64,000 bases of DNA from Roseobacter fucihabitans. Lineage in GTDB: Bacteria; Pseudomonadota; Alphaproteobacteria; Rhodobacterales; Rhodobacteraceae. Shown here piece after piece: positions 23,801 to 33,700 of the stretch. Each line of letters opens with the position of its first letter. Position 1 is the stretch's first letter. The DNA lies in NCBI RefSeq assembly GCF_014337925.2, contig NZ_CP143423.1, positions 3,812,501 through 3,876,500 of the forward strand, written 5' to 3'. The position numbers and the translations under genes were made by a program. A model generated the notes under the pieces. It was given only the letters and a program-made list of their open reading frames with translations, did no database searches and was not told the origin of the DNA.

Positions 23801-24887
23801 AAGCGACCCGCTTTTGCCCGGTGCCATCATCGTCGAGGATTACGCCCATGACGGTGGTGATCGGCTCCCCATTGGCCAGAACAGCGCCCTGAATGTTAAA
23901 TATCTCGACCTTAACGCTCTCGTCCACCTCACTGTTGTTCTCGGCTACCGTCCGCACAAAGAACTGCGCCGTGGTCTGCCCCGCAGCGATTGTAACGGTG
24001 TTCGTCCCGCCATTGTCAAAGTCAGCGTTCACATCAGCCGTGCCTGAAATGGCACGGTAGGTAAAAGAAACAGCAGACAGCGATGGTTCCGACAGGGTCA
24101 CGGTATAGGCGATGAAGTTGTCGTTGTTGCTGGAACCCTCAAGCACATCTGCGCCTGTGACCGACAGCGAGGGTTCGGTCCCCGAAGCGTCATCATCAAG
24201 GATCGTTGCCACGCCACCTGCGAAATCCACTGCCAGTAGGTCGGCGTCCGCGGCGGTGGGCGCGACAACGAGCGAGAATTGTTCGCTGCCTTCAACGGCC
24301 GTGTCACCAATCACGTCCACGCTGACCGTCGTTACCGTCTGTCCGGCGGCAAAGGTCACTGATCCAGTCGCTGCGGTATAGTCGGAGCCAGCGCGCGCTG
24401 TGCCATCACGGGTTTCATAGTCAATCGTGATCGCCTCGGTCGATGCTTGTGACAAACGAACTTCAAAAACCGCCTGTTTCGTTCCAGTATCGTTTTCGCT
24501 TATTAGGGCATCGCTGACCAGCAACGACCGCTTTTGTCCTGTACCATCATCATCAAGGATTACGCCCTGAACGGTTGTGCGCAATTCGCCGTTGGCCAGC
24601 TGGGTGCCTTGCACGTTGAAGACGTCCACCTTAACGCTTTCATCAGCTTCTGAGGTATTATCCGCCACAGTGCGCACAAAAAATTGGACCGATGTTTGTC
24701 CCGCGGGGATTGTCAGGATCGTACCGCTACTATCGAAGTCCGCTTCTTCATCCGCCGTGCCCGAGCGGGCTGCATATGTGAAAGAGACCGGATCCAGGAG
24801 CGGACCAGATAGAGTAGCAGTAAAGACGATAAAGCCGTCATTATTGCTGGAGCCTTCAATAATTTCTCCGCCAGTAATCGTCAGCAT
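20865..24887 (-). CDS. Calx-beta/RTX calcium-binding secreted protein, 1340 aa
   Basis: Likely type I-secreted surface or extracellular protein. Residues 1 to about 920 hold about eight Calx-beta-type repeats (EGSSNNDxF, SGTADxxADF, FAAGQT and ILDDDG recur). Two alternating subtypes are visible. From about residue 955 there are some 25-30 RTX nonapeptides (GGxGNDxxxG), the Ca2+-binding beta-roll. The last about 120 residues (AFGAADTIIGFEGTGTFGGD, then DFIL at the end) form a serralysin-like C-terminal secretion region. The start has AAGGAGAT 7 bp upstream. It lies between an IS graveyard and the chemoreceptor; no secretion ABC transporter is nearby. Binding target unknown. Confidence 0.9.
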   Translation of the reverse strand: MLTITGGEIIEGSSNNDGFIVFTATLSGPLLDPVSFTYAARSGTADEEADFDSSGTILTIPAGQTSVQFFVRTVADNTSEADESVKVDVFNVQGTQLANGELRTTVQGVILDDDGTGQKRSLLVSDALISENDTGTKQAVFEVRLSQASTEAITIDYETRDGTARAGSDYTAATGSVTFAAGQTVTTVSVDVIGDTAVEGSEQFSLVVAPTAADADLLAVDFAGGVATILDDDASGTEPSLSVTGADVLEGSSNNDNFIAYTVTLSEPSLSAVSFTYRAISGTADVNADFDNGGTNTVTIAAGQTTAQFFVRTVAENNSEVDESVKVEIFNIQGAVLANGEPITTVMGVILDDDGTGQKRVAFVNDVRLLEGDGGSKQAVFEVRLSEPAGEAITLSFQTRDGTAMAGSDYTATTGTVTFAAGQTIASVAVDVSGDTTIEGSEKFSLIVAPIAADADQLAVDFAGGVATILDDDASGSAPSLTVTGGETVEGSSNNDTFITYTATLSEPALSAVSFTYRAISGTADVNADFDNGGTNTVTIAAGQTTAQFFVRTVAENTQEADESVQVDIFNVQGAEFANGEERIIVQSVLLDDDGSGLKRAVLVQDTVIVEGDSGTKQAVFEIRLSNPSGEEIVFDFTTVEGTATSNADFRGLSGQVTFAAGQTVASVVVDVFGDTSSERMESFQLVLTTASPEIEGGQTGVAATATLLDDDTALGFAPEISLTAGDIVEGSSNNDTFLVFTVALSEASTSPVSFSYAALSGTAVVSDDFDVNASTFTIPAGTTTGQIFVRTVADNTPEEDETVVLELSNPTGAVFAGGGATLSATGTILDDDTPAPVLGTPRVTVADASAPEGGVMTFTLTRIGSTAEATTGSFSLLNGTADAGADYTGASGQFSFAVGAITTSISVPISNDGQIEGPETLVLRLSDLENGVLPGNAREAFAIGTIAPTPPPPNPTIILGSEAGETITGTSVDEHIFGFGGDDRILGARGDDIIFGGDGVDVLNGGEGNDSISGGDGADTVYGQGGNDRIDGGDGNDQLLGESGNDTIFGGLGDDTIGGGDGVDNIDAGDGDDTAFGGEGNDAIRGGEGNDTLFGSGGNDLIDGGDGNDTIFGETGIDTLLGGAGDDFMGGGGGGDVMDGQEGNDMMFGGANDDTMVGGSGNDTMDGQTQDDDLFGQTGNDTLFGGDGFDFLDGGSGDDVLNGGNQGDTLVGGLGVDTLNGGAGFDTFDFNAVVESAFGAADTIIGFEGTGTFGGDTIDLSTIDANATLGGNQAFTFLGAVTNAVGLGFGAGALWTQEFDGQTRLYGNINNDGFIDLEVRINDGPGTLAANYTAGDFIL
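23221..23345. repeat. Near-identical DNA repeat inside the RTX gene, unit A
   Basis: About 125 bp encoding NNDTFITY-type Calx-beta sequence (the SGTADVNADFDNGGTNTVTI region) is repeated almost base for base at 23941-24065, 720 bp away. The near identity points to recent internal duplication or gene conversion of a two-domain unit. Confidence 0.8.
23941..24065. repeat. Near-identical DNA repeat inside the RTX gene, unit B
   Basis: Partner of 23221-23345. Only a few substitutions separate the two over about 125 bp. Confidence 0.8.
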
Positions 24888-25517
24888 TTTAATCTCCTTG
24901 AATTGTTCAAATTTTTTTAAATACAGTTTGCACTATTAAAGTCGTTTGTGACGAAGCTTGTAAAGGCTTAACCGACTAAGCCACTCGGACTGCACAATTT
25001 ATTTGCAAAATACGAATGGTGGCGACAGAGGCACCACAAGCCGTGACCTGAACGGCCCAGGATCACGCCTTTCTCAACGCCAATTTGGGATAGCGCGCCT
25101 TGGCCCTGTTGCAGTGGTTTCTGTGAGCGTTAGAAATGCTCTCTGACCGGTATATAATTCGCCTTGTTTGAAGCGGAGGGTGAGGCGGCCATGCATAATT
25201 GTCAGGCGGTCAAACGTCCGTCGAGAACGGCTGCTTTGGCAACCGCGACGTTGTGAGCGCCTTTAGGCGGAGTGAAGTTCCTCTTCCATGTGACACTCCG
25301 GCGGCACGATCTGGTGGCGGAGATATTCATCCTCAGGGAACCCGTGAAGGTAGCGATGGTGCTGAGCAAAAAGGAGATCAACCGTCATATCGCGAGGGTT
25401 CACCCGCTTTTCCGACCTGGAAGACCGCTTCAGCACGGCACAAAAGAACGAAGGGGAACTTGTGGGTAGTTGAAAAGATAAACCAACGGCGACTGTTTGT
25501 TGCGCAACGTCCCTCGT
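24888..25517. other. 630-bp intergenic region between RTX and chemoreceptor genes
   Basis: Upstream of the RTX gene and downstream of the chemoreceptor gene. A 65-codon plus-strand frame at 25272-25469 (MKFLFHVTLRRHDLVAE, then EINRHIARVHPLFRPGRP) reads like the remnant of a protein, but no family was recognised. No RNA gene or palindromic insert was found here. Confidence 0.35.
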
Positions 25518-27626
25518 TCAGCGTTCATTGCCTGATTGCTCAAGTTTCTGGACTGCAATTTGTCCATCCTTGATCAACTCGTTGATTTGCGTTGACGCGT
25601 CACCCACCTGCGTTGCCAGACTCCGAATCTCGGTTGCGACGACGCCAAAACCCCGCCCGGCTTCACCAGCTCGAGCAGCTTCAATCGTCGCGTTTACCGA
25701 GAGCAAATTCGTCTGCCTGGCCACCTGGCTGATCGATCCGACCAATCCGGTAATCCGCTTCAACATGCCATTCATAGCTTCTGATCCACGCGCCGTAGTT
25801 TCCCGTCGAAGCGTAGCATCGCTTGCGCACATGATAACTCTGTCCACTTTCATACTGAGATCACGGGTCGCAGAAAAGATGCAATCTAACCAAAACGACG
25901 TATCGTCGGATGTGGGCCAGGAGAGTTCTTTGCGTACAGTTGAGCCATCCAATACGGATCTGATTTCGCTCTCGCTGAGCAGGTCACGCAAAGGCGGTGC
26001 CTTTTCACTGCGTTTCGTGAGAAAAGCATTGCGTTCCAGAACTGCACCGTCGGTCGACCATTCTGCAATTGCTGTGGCATCACTGATTGAGAATAGCTTT
26101 GCATCGAAGCTCATTGATTTTTGGCGGGTCTCCGTCACATTGGCCTGGACAGAAACAAAATACTCTATCTCGCCTTTCGAATCCCTCACAGGATTGATGG
26201 CCAGGCTTATCCAATATGGCTCGCCGGCCTTGGAGTAATTCAGAATCTCTTCGTAGAATGCCTGACCATTGCGCAGCTTCTCTCCGATGCGGGCAACAGT
26301 TTGCTTATCGGTCAGTGGACCTTGCAGTAGTTTTCCTGGTTTCTGGCCCTTGGCGGATACGGCAGAAATGCCCGTCAACCGTTCAAAGCCAGGGTTGACG
26401 TAAACAATCTTACCAACTGCATCTGAAATGATGACGGAGTTATCCGTTTCGTTTGCAACCAACGAAAGGAGCCGGAACTGTGCACGTTGGGCAACCTCCT
26501 TTGTCACATCCTTTACAAAGGCCGTGTACTGGCTGGATCCGTCGGTCAGTTTCACTCGGGATAAGGACAAGCTGCCGTGACAAACAGTTCCGTCTTTCCT
26601 GTGCACCGGAACTTCGCGGCTGGTCCCGACGATTTTGTCTGCGCCCCCGTTTCTATGGCTATCAACCCAGCTATCATGATGTACGCGCATCTCTGGCGGG
26701 ACCAGCATTTTTACATTTTGACCTATGACCTCGTTTCGATCATAGCCCCAAAGGTTTTCTGCCGCGGTATTAAAAAACGTCACGCAGTTATCTTGGTCCA
26801 GCATCACAACAGCGTCGATGGTTTGTTCCAAGGTTGCGGTCATCATTTCCCGCGCGGCTTTTTCTTCGGTGATGTCCTTTACAAACGCGGTGTATTGGCT
26901 CGATCCATCAGCCAATTTGACGCATGACAATGACAAGCTGCCGTAACAAACAGTTCTATCTTTTCGATGTACTGGGACCTCGCGGCTGGTTCCGACAATC
27001 TTGTCTGCGCCCCCGTTTCTATGGCTATCAACCCAACTATCATGATGTACGCGCATCTCTGGCGGGACCAGCATTTTTACATTTTCTTTGATGACCTCAT
27101 CACGAGTGTAACCCCACAATCTCTCGGCCGCCGCATTGAAAAACGTAACACAATTATCTTGGTCCAACATGACGACAGCGTCGATGGTTTGTTCCAAGGT
27201 TGCGGTCATCATCTCCCGCGCCGCCTTCATTTCGGTCACATCTTTCATGAAGGCTGTGTAAGTTGCAGAGCAGCCCTCAGATTCGACCTTTGACAGCGAC
27301 AAACTAGCCCATTTGCGGCCCCCGTCTTTTTGATGGATCTCGACTTCTCTACTGGTCCCGACGATCTTATCAGGACCCCCGTCGCGATTGGTATCCACCC
27401 ACATATCATGGTGGTGCTGCATCTCTTTGGGTACGAGCATTTTAACGTTGTGACCGATAACTTCCTCGCGCCGGTATCCCCATAACCGCTCAGCAGCGTC
27501 ATTGAAAAAAGTCACATTATTAAACTCATCAATCATAACAACGGCATCTATCGCCTGTTCTAAAACCTGGATAATCTTATCCGCGCCGCCAACGGCATTA
27601 AATGAACTTGGTGATAGGTCGTTCAT
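25518..27626 (-). CDS. Soluble multi-PAS methyl-accepting chemotaxis protein, 702 aa
   Basis: Starts at the ATG at 27626 with AAGGAG upstream; a longer frame to 27737 has no such site. No membrane helix is seen. Three similar PAS domains come first (about residues 15-125, 136-247, 258-370; each has VVMxDxxNxVTFFNxAAExLWGY, then MLVP, and ends in a PAC KDVTE), then a fourth PAS of the LOV/aerotaxis kind ([27 protein letters not shown]), a weaker fifth, and a short MCP signalling region ([20 protein letters not shown], then [20 protein letters not shown]). The signalling domain is only about 85 residues. PAS 2 and 3 are almost identical. Likely a cytoplasmic energy, redox or ligand sensor feeding CheA. 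Confidence 0.88.
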   Translation of the reverse strand: MNDLSPSSFNAVGGADKIIQVLEQAIDAVVMIDEFNNVTFFNDAAERLWGYRREEVIGHNVKMLVPKEMQHHHDMWVDTNRDGGPDKIVGTSREVEIHQKDGGRKWASLSLSKVESEGCSATYTAFMKDVTEMKAAREMMTATLEQTIDAVVMLDQDNCVTFFNAAAERLWGYTRDEVIKENVKMLVPPEMRVHHDSWVDSHRNGGADKIVGTSREVPVHRKDRTVCYGSLSLSCVKLADGSSQYTAFVKDITEEKAAREMMTATLEQTIDAVVMLDQDNCVTFFNTAAENLWGYDRNEVIGQNVKMLVPPEMRVHHDSWVDSHRNGGADKIVGTSREVPVHRKDGTVCHGSLSLSRVKLTDGSSQYTAFVKDVTKEVAQRAQFRLLSLVANETDNSVIISDAVGKIVYVNPGFERLTGISAVSAKGQKPGKLLQGPLTDKQTVARIGEKLRNGQAFYEEILNYSKAGEPYWISLAINPVRDSKGEIEYFVSVQANVTETRQKSMSFDAKLFSISDATAIAEWSTDGAVLERNAFLTKRSEKAPPLRDLLSESEIRSVLDGSTVRKELSWPTSDDTSFWLDCIFSATRDLSMKVDRVIMCASDATLRRETTARGSEAMNGMLKRITGLVGSISQVARQTNLLSVNATIEAARAGEAGRGFGVVATEIRSLATQVGDASTQINELIKDGQIAVQKLEQSGNER
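26500..27231. repeat. Tandem duplication of a 366-bp PAS-coding unit
   Basis: Two copies with a period of 366 bp (122 codons), for example CAAACAGTT at 26581 and again at 26947, with long identical stretches such as GCGCCCCCGTTTCTATGGCT in both. They encode PAS domains 2 and 3 of the chemoreceptor. Confidence 0.85.
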
Positions 27627-27879
27627 ACATAATTCTCCTTTTTCGCAGGCTAGATTGGCACAAAGAAACGAAGGTTGAATTAACGGGATCAATTCCGGTT
27701 GAGTGTGATTGGCCCGTAGAACAAACTGGATGTACAACGAAAGAGCCTGCCTGACGTCAACGCCTAGAACAGGATGAAATCACCGCAATTGAAGTCATCG
27801 ACAACTTGTTGTCTGAGGAATACAGCACCCGCGAGACGCGGCGGATCCATGTGGCCTTGCGCACGTCAAAACTCATGCC

Positions 27880-27921
27880 CCCCTCTCGCGACATCACTGC
27901 GTGATGCCCTGACGGGCAATG
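27880..27921 (+). repeat. Palindromic insert element, copy 11
   Basis: CCCCTCTCGCGA, core CATCAC-TG-CGTGATG, and CCCTGACGGGCAATG. It lies in the second istB between the RTSKL and IKTLESFDF codons. Confidence 0.84.
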
Positions 27922-27955
27922 ATCAAGACCTTGGAAAGCTTCGACTTCAGCTTCC

Positions 27956-27998
27956 CGTTGACCGGCAGGCGATGCATGCATCGCCGATAGGAGGCCAT
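27956..27998 (-). repeat. Palindromic insert element, copy 12 (reverse orientation)
   Basis: On the minus strand: CCTCCTATCGGC, core GATGC-AT-GCATC, and GCCTGCCGGTCAACG. It interrupts istB just after the FDFSF codons, only 35 bp from copy 11. Confidence 0.78.
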
Positions 27999-28215
27999 CG
28001 CTTGATCGCGAACGTATCGCAGCACTTGCCCAGTTAGACTTCATCCGGCGCGCTGAAGTTGTGCACTTCCTCGGGCCACCGGTTACCGGCAAAAGCCACC
28101 TTGCCACCGCGCTGGGTGGGGCGGCCGTCAAAGCGGGCATGCAGGTTTATCGTGCGACCCTCGCGGAGTTAGCTGAGGTTCTGGCGAAAGCGAAACGTCA
28201 GGGACAACTGGCTGA

Positions 28216-28680
<465 letters not shown>

Positions 28681-28758
28681 TGACACACAATCCGGCGATA
28701 ACCAAACCGCCGACGTTTGCTGGCAATCGCCTATCTCTTCGCGAACTTCAGGTTTGTC

Positions 28759-28795
28759 CCCCTCTCGTGCATTTTCAATGCACTGCCGGGCAGTG
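28759..28795 (+). repeat. Palindromic insert element, copy 14 (36 bp net, in frame)
   Basis: CCCCTCTC, core GTGCATT-TTC-AATGCAC, and TGCCGGGCAGTG. The empty site is in IS3 copy 1 at about 18711 (CGCC/GGACAAACC); counted between shared flanks, the difference is exactly 36 bp. Confidence 0.92.
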
Positions 28796-28833
28796 GGCGG
28801 TTTGTCGCGCCGGATGGTCTTGGGGCCGACACC

Positions 28834-28870
28834 CGTTGGCGGGCAACACATGCTTGCATGTGTGAGAGGG
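28834..28870 (-). repeat. Palindromic insert element, copy 15 (36 bp net, in frame)
   Basis: On the minus strand: CCCTCTC, core ACACATGC-AA-GCATGTGT, and TGCCCGCCAACG. The empty site is in copy 1 at about 18667 (GGTTG/GTGTC). The net difference between shared flanks is exactly 36 bp. Confidence 0.92.
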
Positions 28871-28989
28871 ACAAGCCTGCACGCACGACGTTGCGAGATG
28901 TTATGATCTCCCATCGCCTTGCGTGCCGCAGCCCGTCGCACATGCGTTCGCCATCGTGCTCGAACCAATGGCGCATCAATGGCTCACCG

Positions 28990-29295
28990 TCAGTTCTTTC
29001 CCAGCAAATCTTTCAACATGACGTTGTTGAGCATCGTGTCCGCCAGAAGACGCTTCAGCTTGGCGCTCTTGTCCTCCAGCGATTTGAGGCGGTGGGTGTC
29101 AGAAATGTTCACCCTCGGGACATCGCTGCGCGATACCCTGCCGTGCAACGCATGCCGCCGTATTTTGCTTTGAATTTGCAGAACGATGCATTGGCTCAGA
29201 CCATGTCTGCGACACACCTCTGCCGTCGGCATCCCAGCTTCCTGTTCTTTGATCATCCCGATAATCCGGGCCTCGGTAAAACAACTCTGTCGCAT
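28990..29295 (-). pseudogene. IS3 OrfA pseudogene (copy 2)
   Basis: Nearly identical to the OrfA at 18239-18544 (one residue difference, VNI for VNV), including the same +1 change and the same 41-bp palindromic insert. The two IS copies therefore descend from one already damaged element. Confidence 0.87.
29110..29150 (+). repeat. Palindromic insert element, copy 16
   Basis: The same insert as 18384-18424, in the second IS3 copy: CACCCTCGGGAC, core ATCGC-TGC-GCGAT, then ACCCTGCCGTGCAACG. It is shared by descent. Confidence 0.82.
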
Positions 29296-29361
29296 TTGTC
29301 TGCTCCTTCAAAGGCTGAGCAAACCCTACATCAAACTGAGGGAAGTTTCGGGGGGGGGCAG

Positions 29362-29574
29362 GGCAAATACTATGACCCCGACGGCACAATCCGTGGGGAA
29401 GGCAATATTACAAAGTGGAAAGTCGAAAACGACATGGGATGCATGGTCTATACGTGCGATGACTTTACGTGCTGGACAATGAAATCCATCGATGGCCCTG
29501 CACATCTCTGGCACAAAGATGGGGAATCGGATGCGGCAGCCACGGTGATTCCGGGCAATCCAAACAAGTACTAA
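29362..29574 (+). pseudogene. C-terminal remnant of an unknown gene cut by IS3 copy 2
   Basis: 71 codons open from the IS3 end to the TAA at 29572: GKYYDPDGTIRGEGNITKWK, then ENDMGCMVYTCDDFTCWTMK and a tail PGNPNKY. Three cysteines and W-rich beta-like sequence suggest a small exported domain. A good terminator follows at once, which supports a real gene end. The N-terminal part is lost; no family recognised. Confidence 0.55.
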
Positions 29575-29602
29575 TTCGACCATTTTCGTGACTGGAATTA
29601 TC

Positions 29603-29646
29603 GCTGTGGCCGCTGTCTGAAAAGAGAGCGGCCACAGCATTTTCTA
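29603..29646 (+). terminator. Rho-independent terminator
   Basis: Perfect 12-bp inverted repeat GCTGTGGCCGCT (29603-29614) and AGCGGCCACAGC (29627-29638), followed by ATTTTCT. It lies 28 bp after the TAA of the truncated gene. Confidence 0.85.
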
Positions 29647-29894
29647 AAAAAACTAAGATGACGGCATGTCCTGCGTGAACAAATCTATGAATTCTCGTAT
29701 CGGTACACCATGTGGTGGAGAAGACTCTGTATCACACAGCCAAACTCATGATCCGCAGTCGATCGAGTTCAGACTATGTCGGGCTAGAATTGAGCTATCG
29801 TGCTCCAAACGAAAGCTTTTATCTTCTAGCGAAAGTGGATCCTCCTTTTTTGTAACCGCATAAGGGAATAATCTGATAGAAGTAGTTGGATATT

Positions 29895-30633
29895 ATGACG
29901 AAGCATATTCTCAAATTCTGTGTCAGTTCACTTGCCCTAACTGTGGGGACTTCGGCATGGGCCCAGCCGGACGAAACAGTTGACCTCGGCGGGATCATTA
30001 TAACCAGTCAGGTTGAAATCCTGCGGTGCCCTCAGAGCACGCTTTTGGGCCGTGGTTCATTGGGTAGCGCGGTTATCATCGAGACCAATAAGCCAAACTC
30101 CAAGCTTAAAAGTGCAGGACGGCTGACGTTTGGATCAAATTAAACACGGAGCCTATAATTGATGAGAAGTGGTGCGAGTATCCTCGAGACACAGGCCTTT
30201 CGGCTGACGCTAGATGATCAGATTACGGGCAGATTTAACGACAAACAGACTCTTGGCCAGAATGAAGACGCACAGGAAGCGCTGAGCGGGCGGCTGAAGT
30301 TTCTTTACCTTGGCGACAACGGGACGGAACTTTGAATTTACGGCCTTCAAATCCACACGTTAGGTCGGTTCTGTCTTTGTCGATAGAGTCTCTATCCGGC
30401 ACAGCGCGCGACGTTATCCGACGTCGCTGATGAGAACGTCAACGACAGTTACGGCATTTCGCTGCGTGGCTGAAAGAAGATGCCTGCCGCACCCTCGACA
30501 GCGACCAGTCGTCAGCGCCGTCGCAAGTGGTATGTTCGAGGATGATATCGAAACCCTCTCGCAAGAATTTTGCCTGCGCTATGACGCAGGTCAATTCAGT
30601 GGTTTTGCCGGTCTATGTGCGGAACAGTTTTAA
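29895..30633 (+). pseudogene. Degraded TonB-dependent outer-membrane receptor
   Basis: Starts with a signal peptide (MTKHILKFCVSSLALTVGTS, then AWAQ) and a TonB-box-like region (DETVDLGGIIITSQ), then jumps into the plug end (VEILRCPQSTLLGRGSLGSAV, IETNKPNSK, LTFGSN), where about 80 residues are missing, and stops at 30143. Further pieces in other frames follow: RLTLDDQITGRFNDKQTLGQ near 30210 and DDIETLSQEFCLRYDAGQFS near 30545, both typical of the barrel of siderophore receptors. Most of the gene is deleted. Confidence 0.78.
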
Positions 30634-30731
30634 GGGTCTTGTCACATTAACGTCCAGGTTGGGTTCTTGGAACCCATCGGGGGCGCACAGGCCCATGCCG
30701 TGATCACGTGAGCGCGGCGCGGGCCATGACT

Positions 30732-33700
30732 TTACCAGAAGACAAACTCATCCGGGGTGATCTCCAATGTCACTGTCGCACTGTCGGTGCCACCGTTTCC
30801 ATCGTCCACTGAATAGGTAAAGCCGGTTGTATCGCCCACCTCGACCAGATCGCCCTGATTACGGAAATCAACCACACCGCCCTCATAGACCCTGAATTGT
30901 CCGCCATTATCACCGTCAAAGAAAATCCCTGGCCGGATGGGGAGATCGTTGATGAATATGATCTCATCCACGTCCAGATCATTGGCAAGCAACTCTCTAT
31001 CCTCATCCTTGGCCGCGATGCGGAACAGAAATTTACCGGCCGCGTCCAATTGGCTCTCGGAAACTTGATAGGCATCATCGCGCGCGATGTCTGGCCCGAT
31101 TGTAAATGTCACGCGGGCTGTATCGGTGCCACCGTTTCCGTCACTGGCAGTATAGGTGAAACCGGTTATGTCATCCGGTCCAATCACACTGCCCTGGTTG
31201 CGGAAATCAATGACCCCGCCTTCATAGACTCGGAATTGCCCGCCGTTGTCGCCGTCAAAGAAGATGCCATAAGCAAAGGCAGCCCCATTGACCGAGATAA
31301 CCTGGGTTGCGCCCGTGTCATTGGCCAGCAAGTCGGTATTGTCGTTTTTCGCACCGAGGCGGAAGAGGAATTTCCCTGCATCATCCAAGGCCTGCGCTGT
31401 GACCGTGTAATCGTTATCTTCGGCGATGACCTCCCCGACCGGCGGGTTGATTGCGACCGTGACCGTGGCCGTATCCGTGCCGCCGTTGCCGTCGCTGATG
31501 GTGTACTCAAAACTGTCGGTCGCCACGGCACCTGAGGCAAGGCCACTAAAGGCACCGTTCTGATCATAGTCGAACGTCCCATCACCGTTCAGCGTCACAA
31601 TTGCGCCTGAGGCCAGCGTCGTTGCCACCCCAAGGGCCGCAGAGGAGCCATTCAGCGCACTCACCAAAAGTGTGTCGCCTGCGTCAATATCGCTATCCGT
31701 GCCATTGCCGTTATCCGCCAGAACATTGCCCAAAAGCGCCGCGCCGAGGCCAATGCCAAAGCTGTCATCCACCGCATCCGGCGCGTCATTCACGCCGTTC
31801 ACGTCGATGTTCACGGTGGCCGTATCCGTGCCGCCATTGCCGTCGCTGATCGTATAGGTGAAGCTATCGGCACCGGTCTGACCGACCGAAAGCGCCTCGA
31901 ATTGCCCGTTCGGATCATAGTCAAACGTTCCATCCGCGTTTAGCATCAAGAGCGCGCCAGAGGCCAGCGTCACCTGCGCCCCCACATTCGCCGCAACGCC
32001 GTTCACCGCAGAAACCGTCAGCACGTCGCTGGTATCGACATCGCTGTCAGCACCGTTGCCGTTGTCATCAAACACGCTGGCACCGGACAAGGTCGTGTCT
32101 TCATCCGTGGCGAGGGTATCATCCTGCGCCACCGGACCGTCGTTCACGCCCGTAATCGTCACATCGACCGTTGCCGTGTCCGAACCACCATTCCCGTCGC
32201 TGACGGTGTAGGTGAAGCTGTCCGTAGCGGTTTCACCCAGGGCAAGGCTCTCGAATTGGCCGTTGCTGTCGTAGGTGGCCGTGTCAGCGTCCGGTTCGAT
32301 CGTCACCAATCCGACAGTGCCGGTGGTATCAACGGAACCGATCTCCACATCATCGCCGTCAATATCCGTATCGTTACTGGTGAGCACAACCGATCCCCCG
32401 GCATCCTCGCTGACACCAAGCACATCATCGACAGCAATCGGCGCGTCATTCACCCCGTTGATGGTGATATTTACCGTGGCGGTATCGCTACCACCGTTCC
32501 CGTCGCTGACAGTATAGGTGAAGCTATCGACCGCTGTTTGCCCGACACCAAGGCTCTCGAACTGACCGTTGGGATTGTAGTCAAAGGTCCCATCGCCATT
32601 ATCGATCACCGTGCCGAGCGTAGCGGTCGTATCGATGCTGCTTACGCTCAACAGATCGGAGTTCGGGTCGGTATCATTGGTAAGCACAGAGCCCGTGGTG
32701 AAGCCTGTGTCCTCATCCGTGATGAACCCATCATCAATCGCCACCGGTGGCAGGTTCGACCCGCCAATCGTCACCGTCACCGTGGCCGTATCGGTGCCGC
32801 CGTTGCCATCGCTGATGGTGTAGGCGAAGCTGTCAGAGGCCGTGGCACCTGAGGCCAGACCGCTGAAGGCGCCGTTCTGATCATACTCGAACGTACCATC
32901 CGCGTTCAGCGTCACAATCGCGCCCGAGGCCAGCGTCGTTGCCACCCCGAGAGCCGCAGAGGAGCCGTTAAGCGCGCTCACCTGAGGCGTATCACTTGCG
33001 TCCACATCGCGATCTGCGCCATTGCCATTGTCCGCCAGAACATTGCCCGAAAGTGCTGCATCCACACCCACACCCAACGTGTCATCCACCGCATCCGGTG
33101 CGTCATTCACGCCGTTCACGTCGATGCTGACCGTGGCGGTATCCGTGCCGCCATTGCCGTCGCTGATCGTATAGGTGAAGCTATCGGTCACATCCACGCC
33201 CACACCCAGCGCCTCAAACGCGCCGTTGGGATCATAGCTGGCCGTGCCATCCGCATTAACCGTGATCACCGCGCCCGAGGCCAACGTGATCTGGGTGCCG
33301 ACATTTGCCGCCTGCCCCTGCACCGCACTTACCACGATCATGTCGAGCTGGTCGATATCGCTATCCACGCCACCGCCATTATTGGCAAAAAGATCGAGGC
33401 CAACCAGCGCGGTTTCCTCATCCGTGGACAGGAAGTCATTCTGAGCCACCGGCGCGTCGTTCACACCGTTCACATCGATGTTCACCGTGGCCGTGTCAGC
33501 CCCGCCATTGCCGTCCGAAACGGTATAAGTGAAGCTATCCGCGCCGGTCTGACCGACCGAAAGCGCCTCAAATTGCCCGTTCGGATCATAATCAAACGTC
33601 CCATCCGCGTTTAGCGTCAACAGCGCGCCCGAAGCCAGCGCAACCTGAACCCCAACATCCGCCGCAACACCGTTCAAAGCAGAAACCGTCAGCACATCGC

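Larger units (their letters stand above)
28685..28968 (-). pseudogene. IS3 OrfB N-terminal fragment (copy 2) with two in-frame inserts
   Basis: Same start as copy 1 (RRAAARKAMGDHNISQRRAC). Two additions of 12 residues each (PLTHASMCCPPT and TARQCIENAREG) are absent from copy 1; both are translated palindromic inserts and each keeps the frame. A 2-bp deletion after the VREE codons then shifts the frame, and IS21 sequence follows. Confidence 0.87.
28685..29362 (-). mobile_element. IS3-family remnant, copy 2, with IS21 inserted
   Basis: Minus-strand copy of the IS3 at 18.2 kb: orfA at 28990-29295 and the orfB start at 28685-28968. The orfB reading frame ends in GYRRI, where IS21 end sequence (TGTCAATGGCAGCTC on the minus strand) begins, so IS21 jumped into this IS3. 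The orfA-proximal end at about 29360 carries a run of nine G and joins a truncated host gene. Confidence 0.8.

Noticed and set aside
25272-25469. Possible 65-residue protein
   Set aside because: No recognisable family and weak start; listed only as part of the intergenic region.
30659-30675. Hairpin TGGGTTC-TTG-GAACCCA downstream of the giant gene
   Set aside because: The stem is only 7 bp and no T-run follows on the minus strand, so terminator function is not supported.
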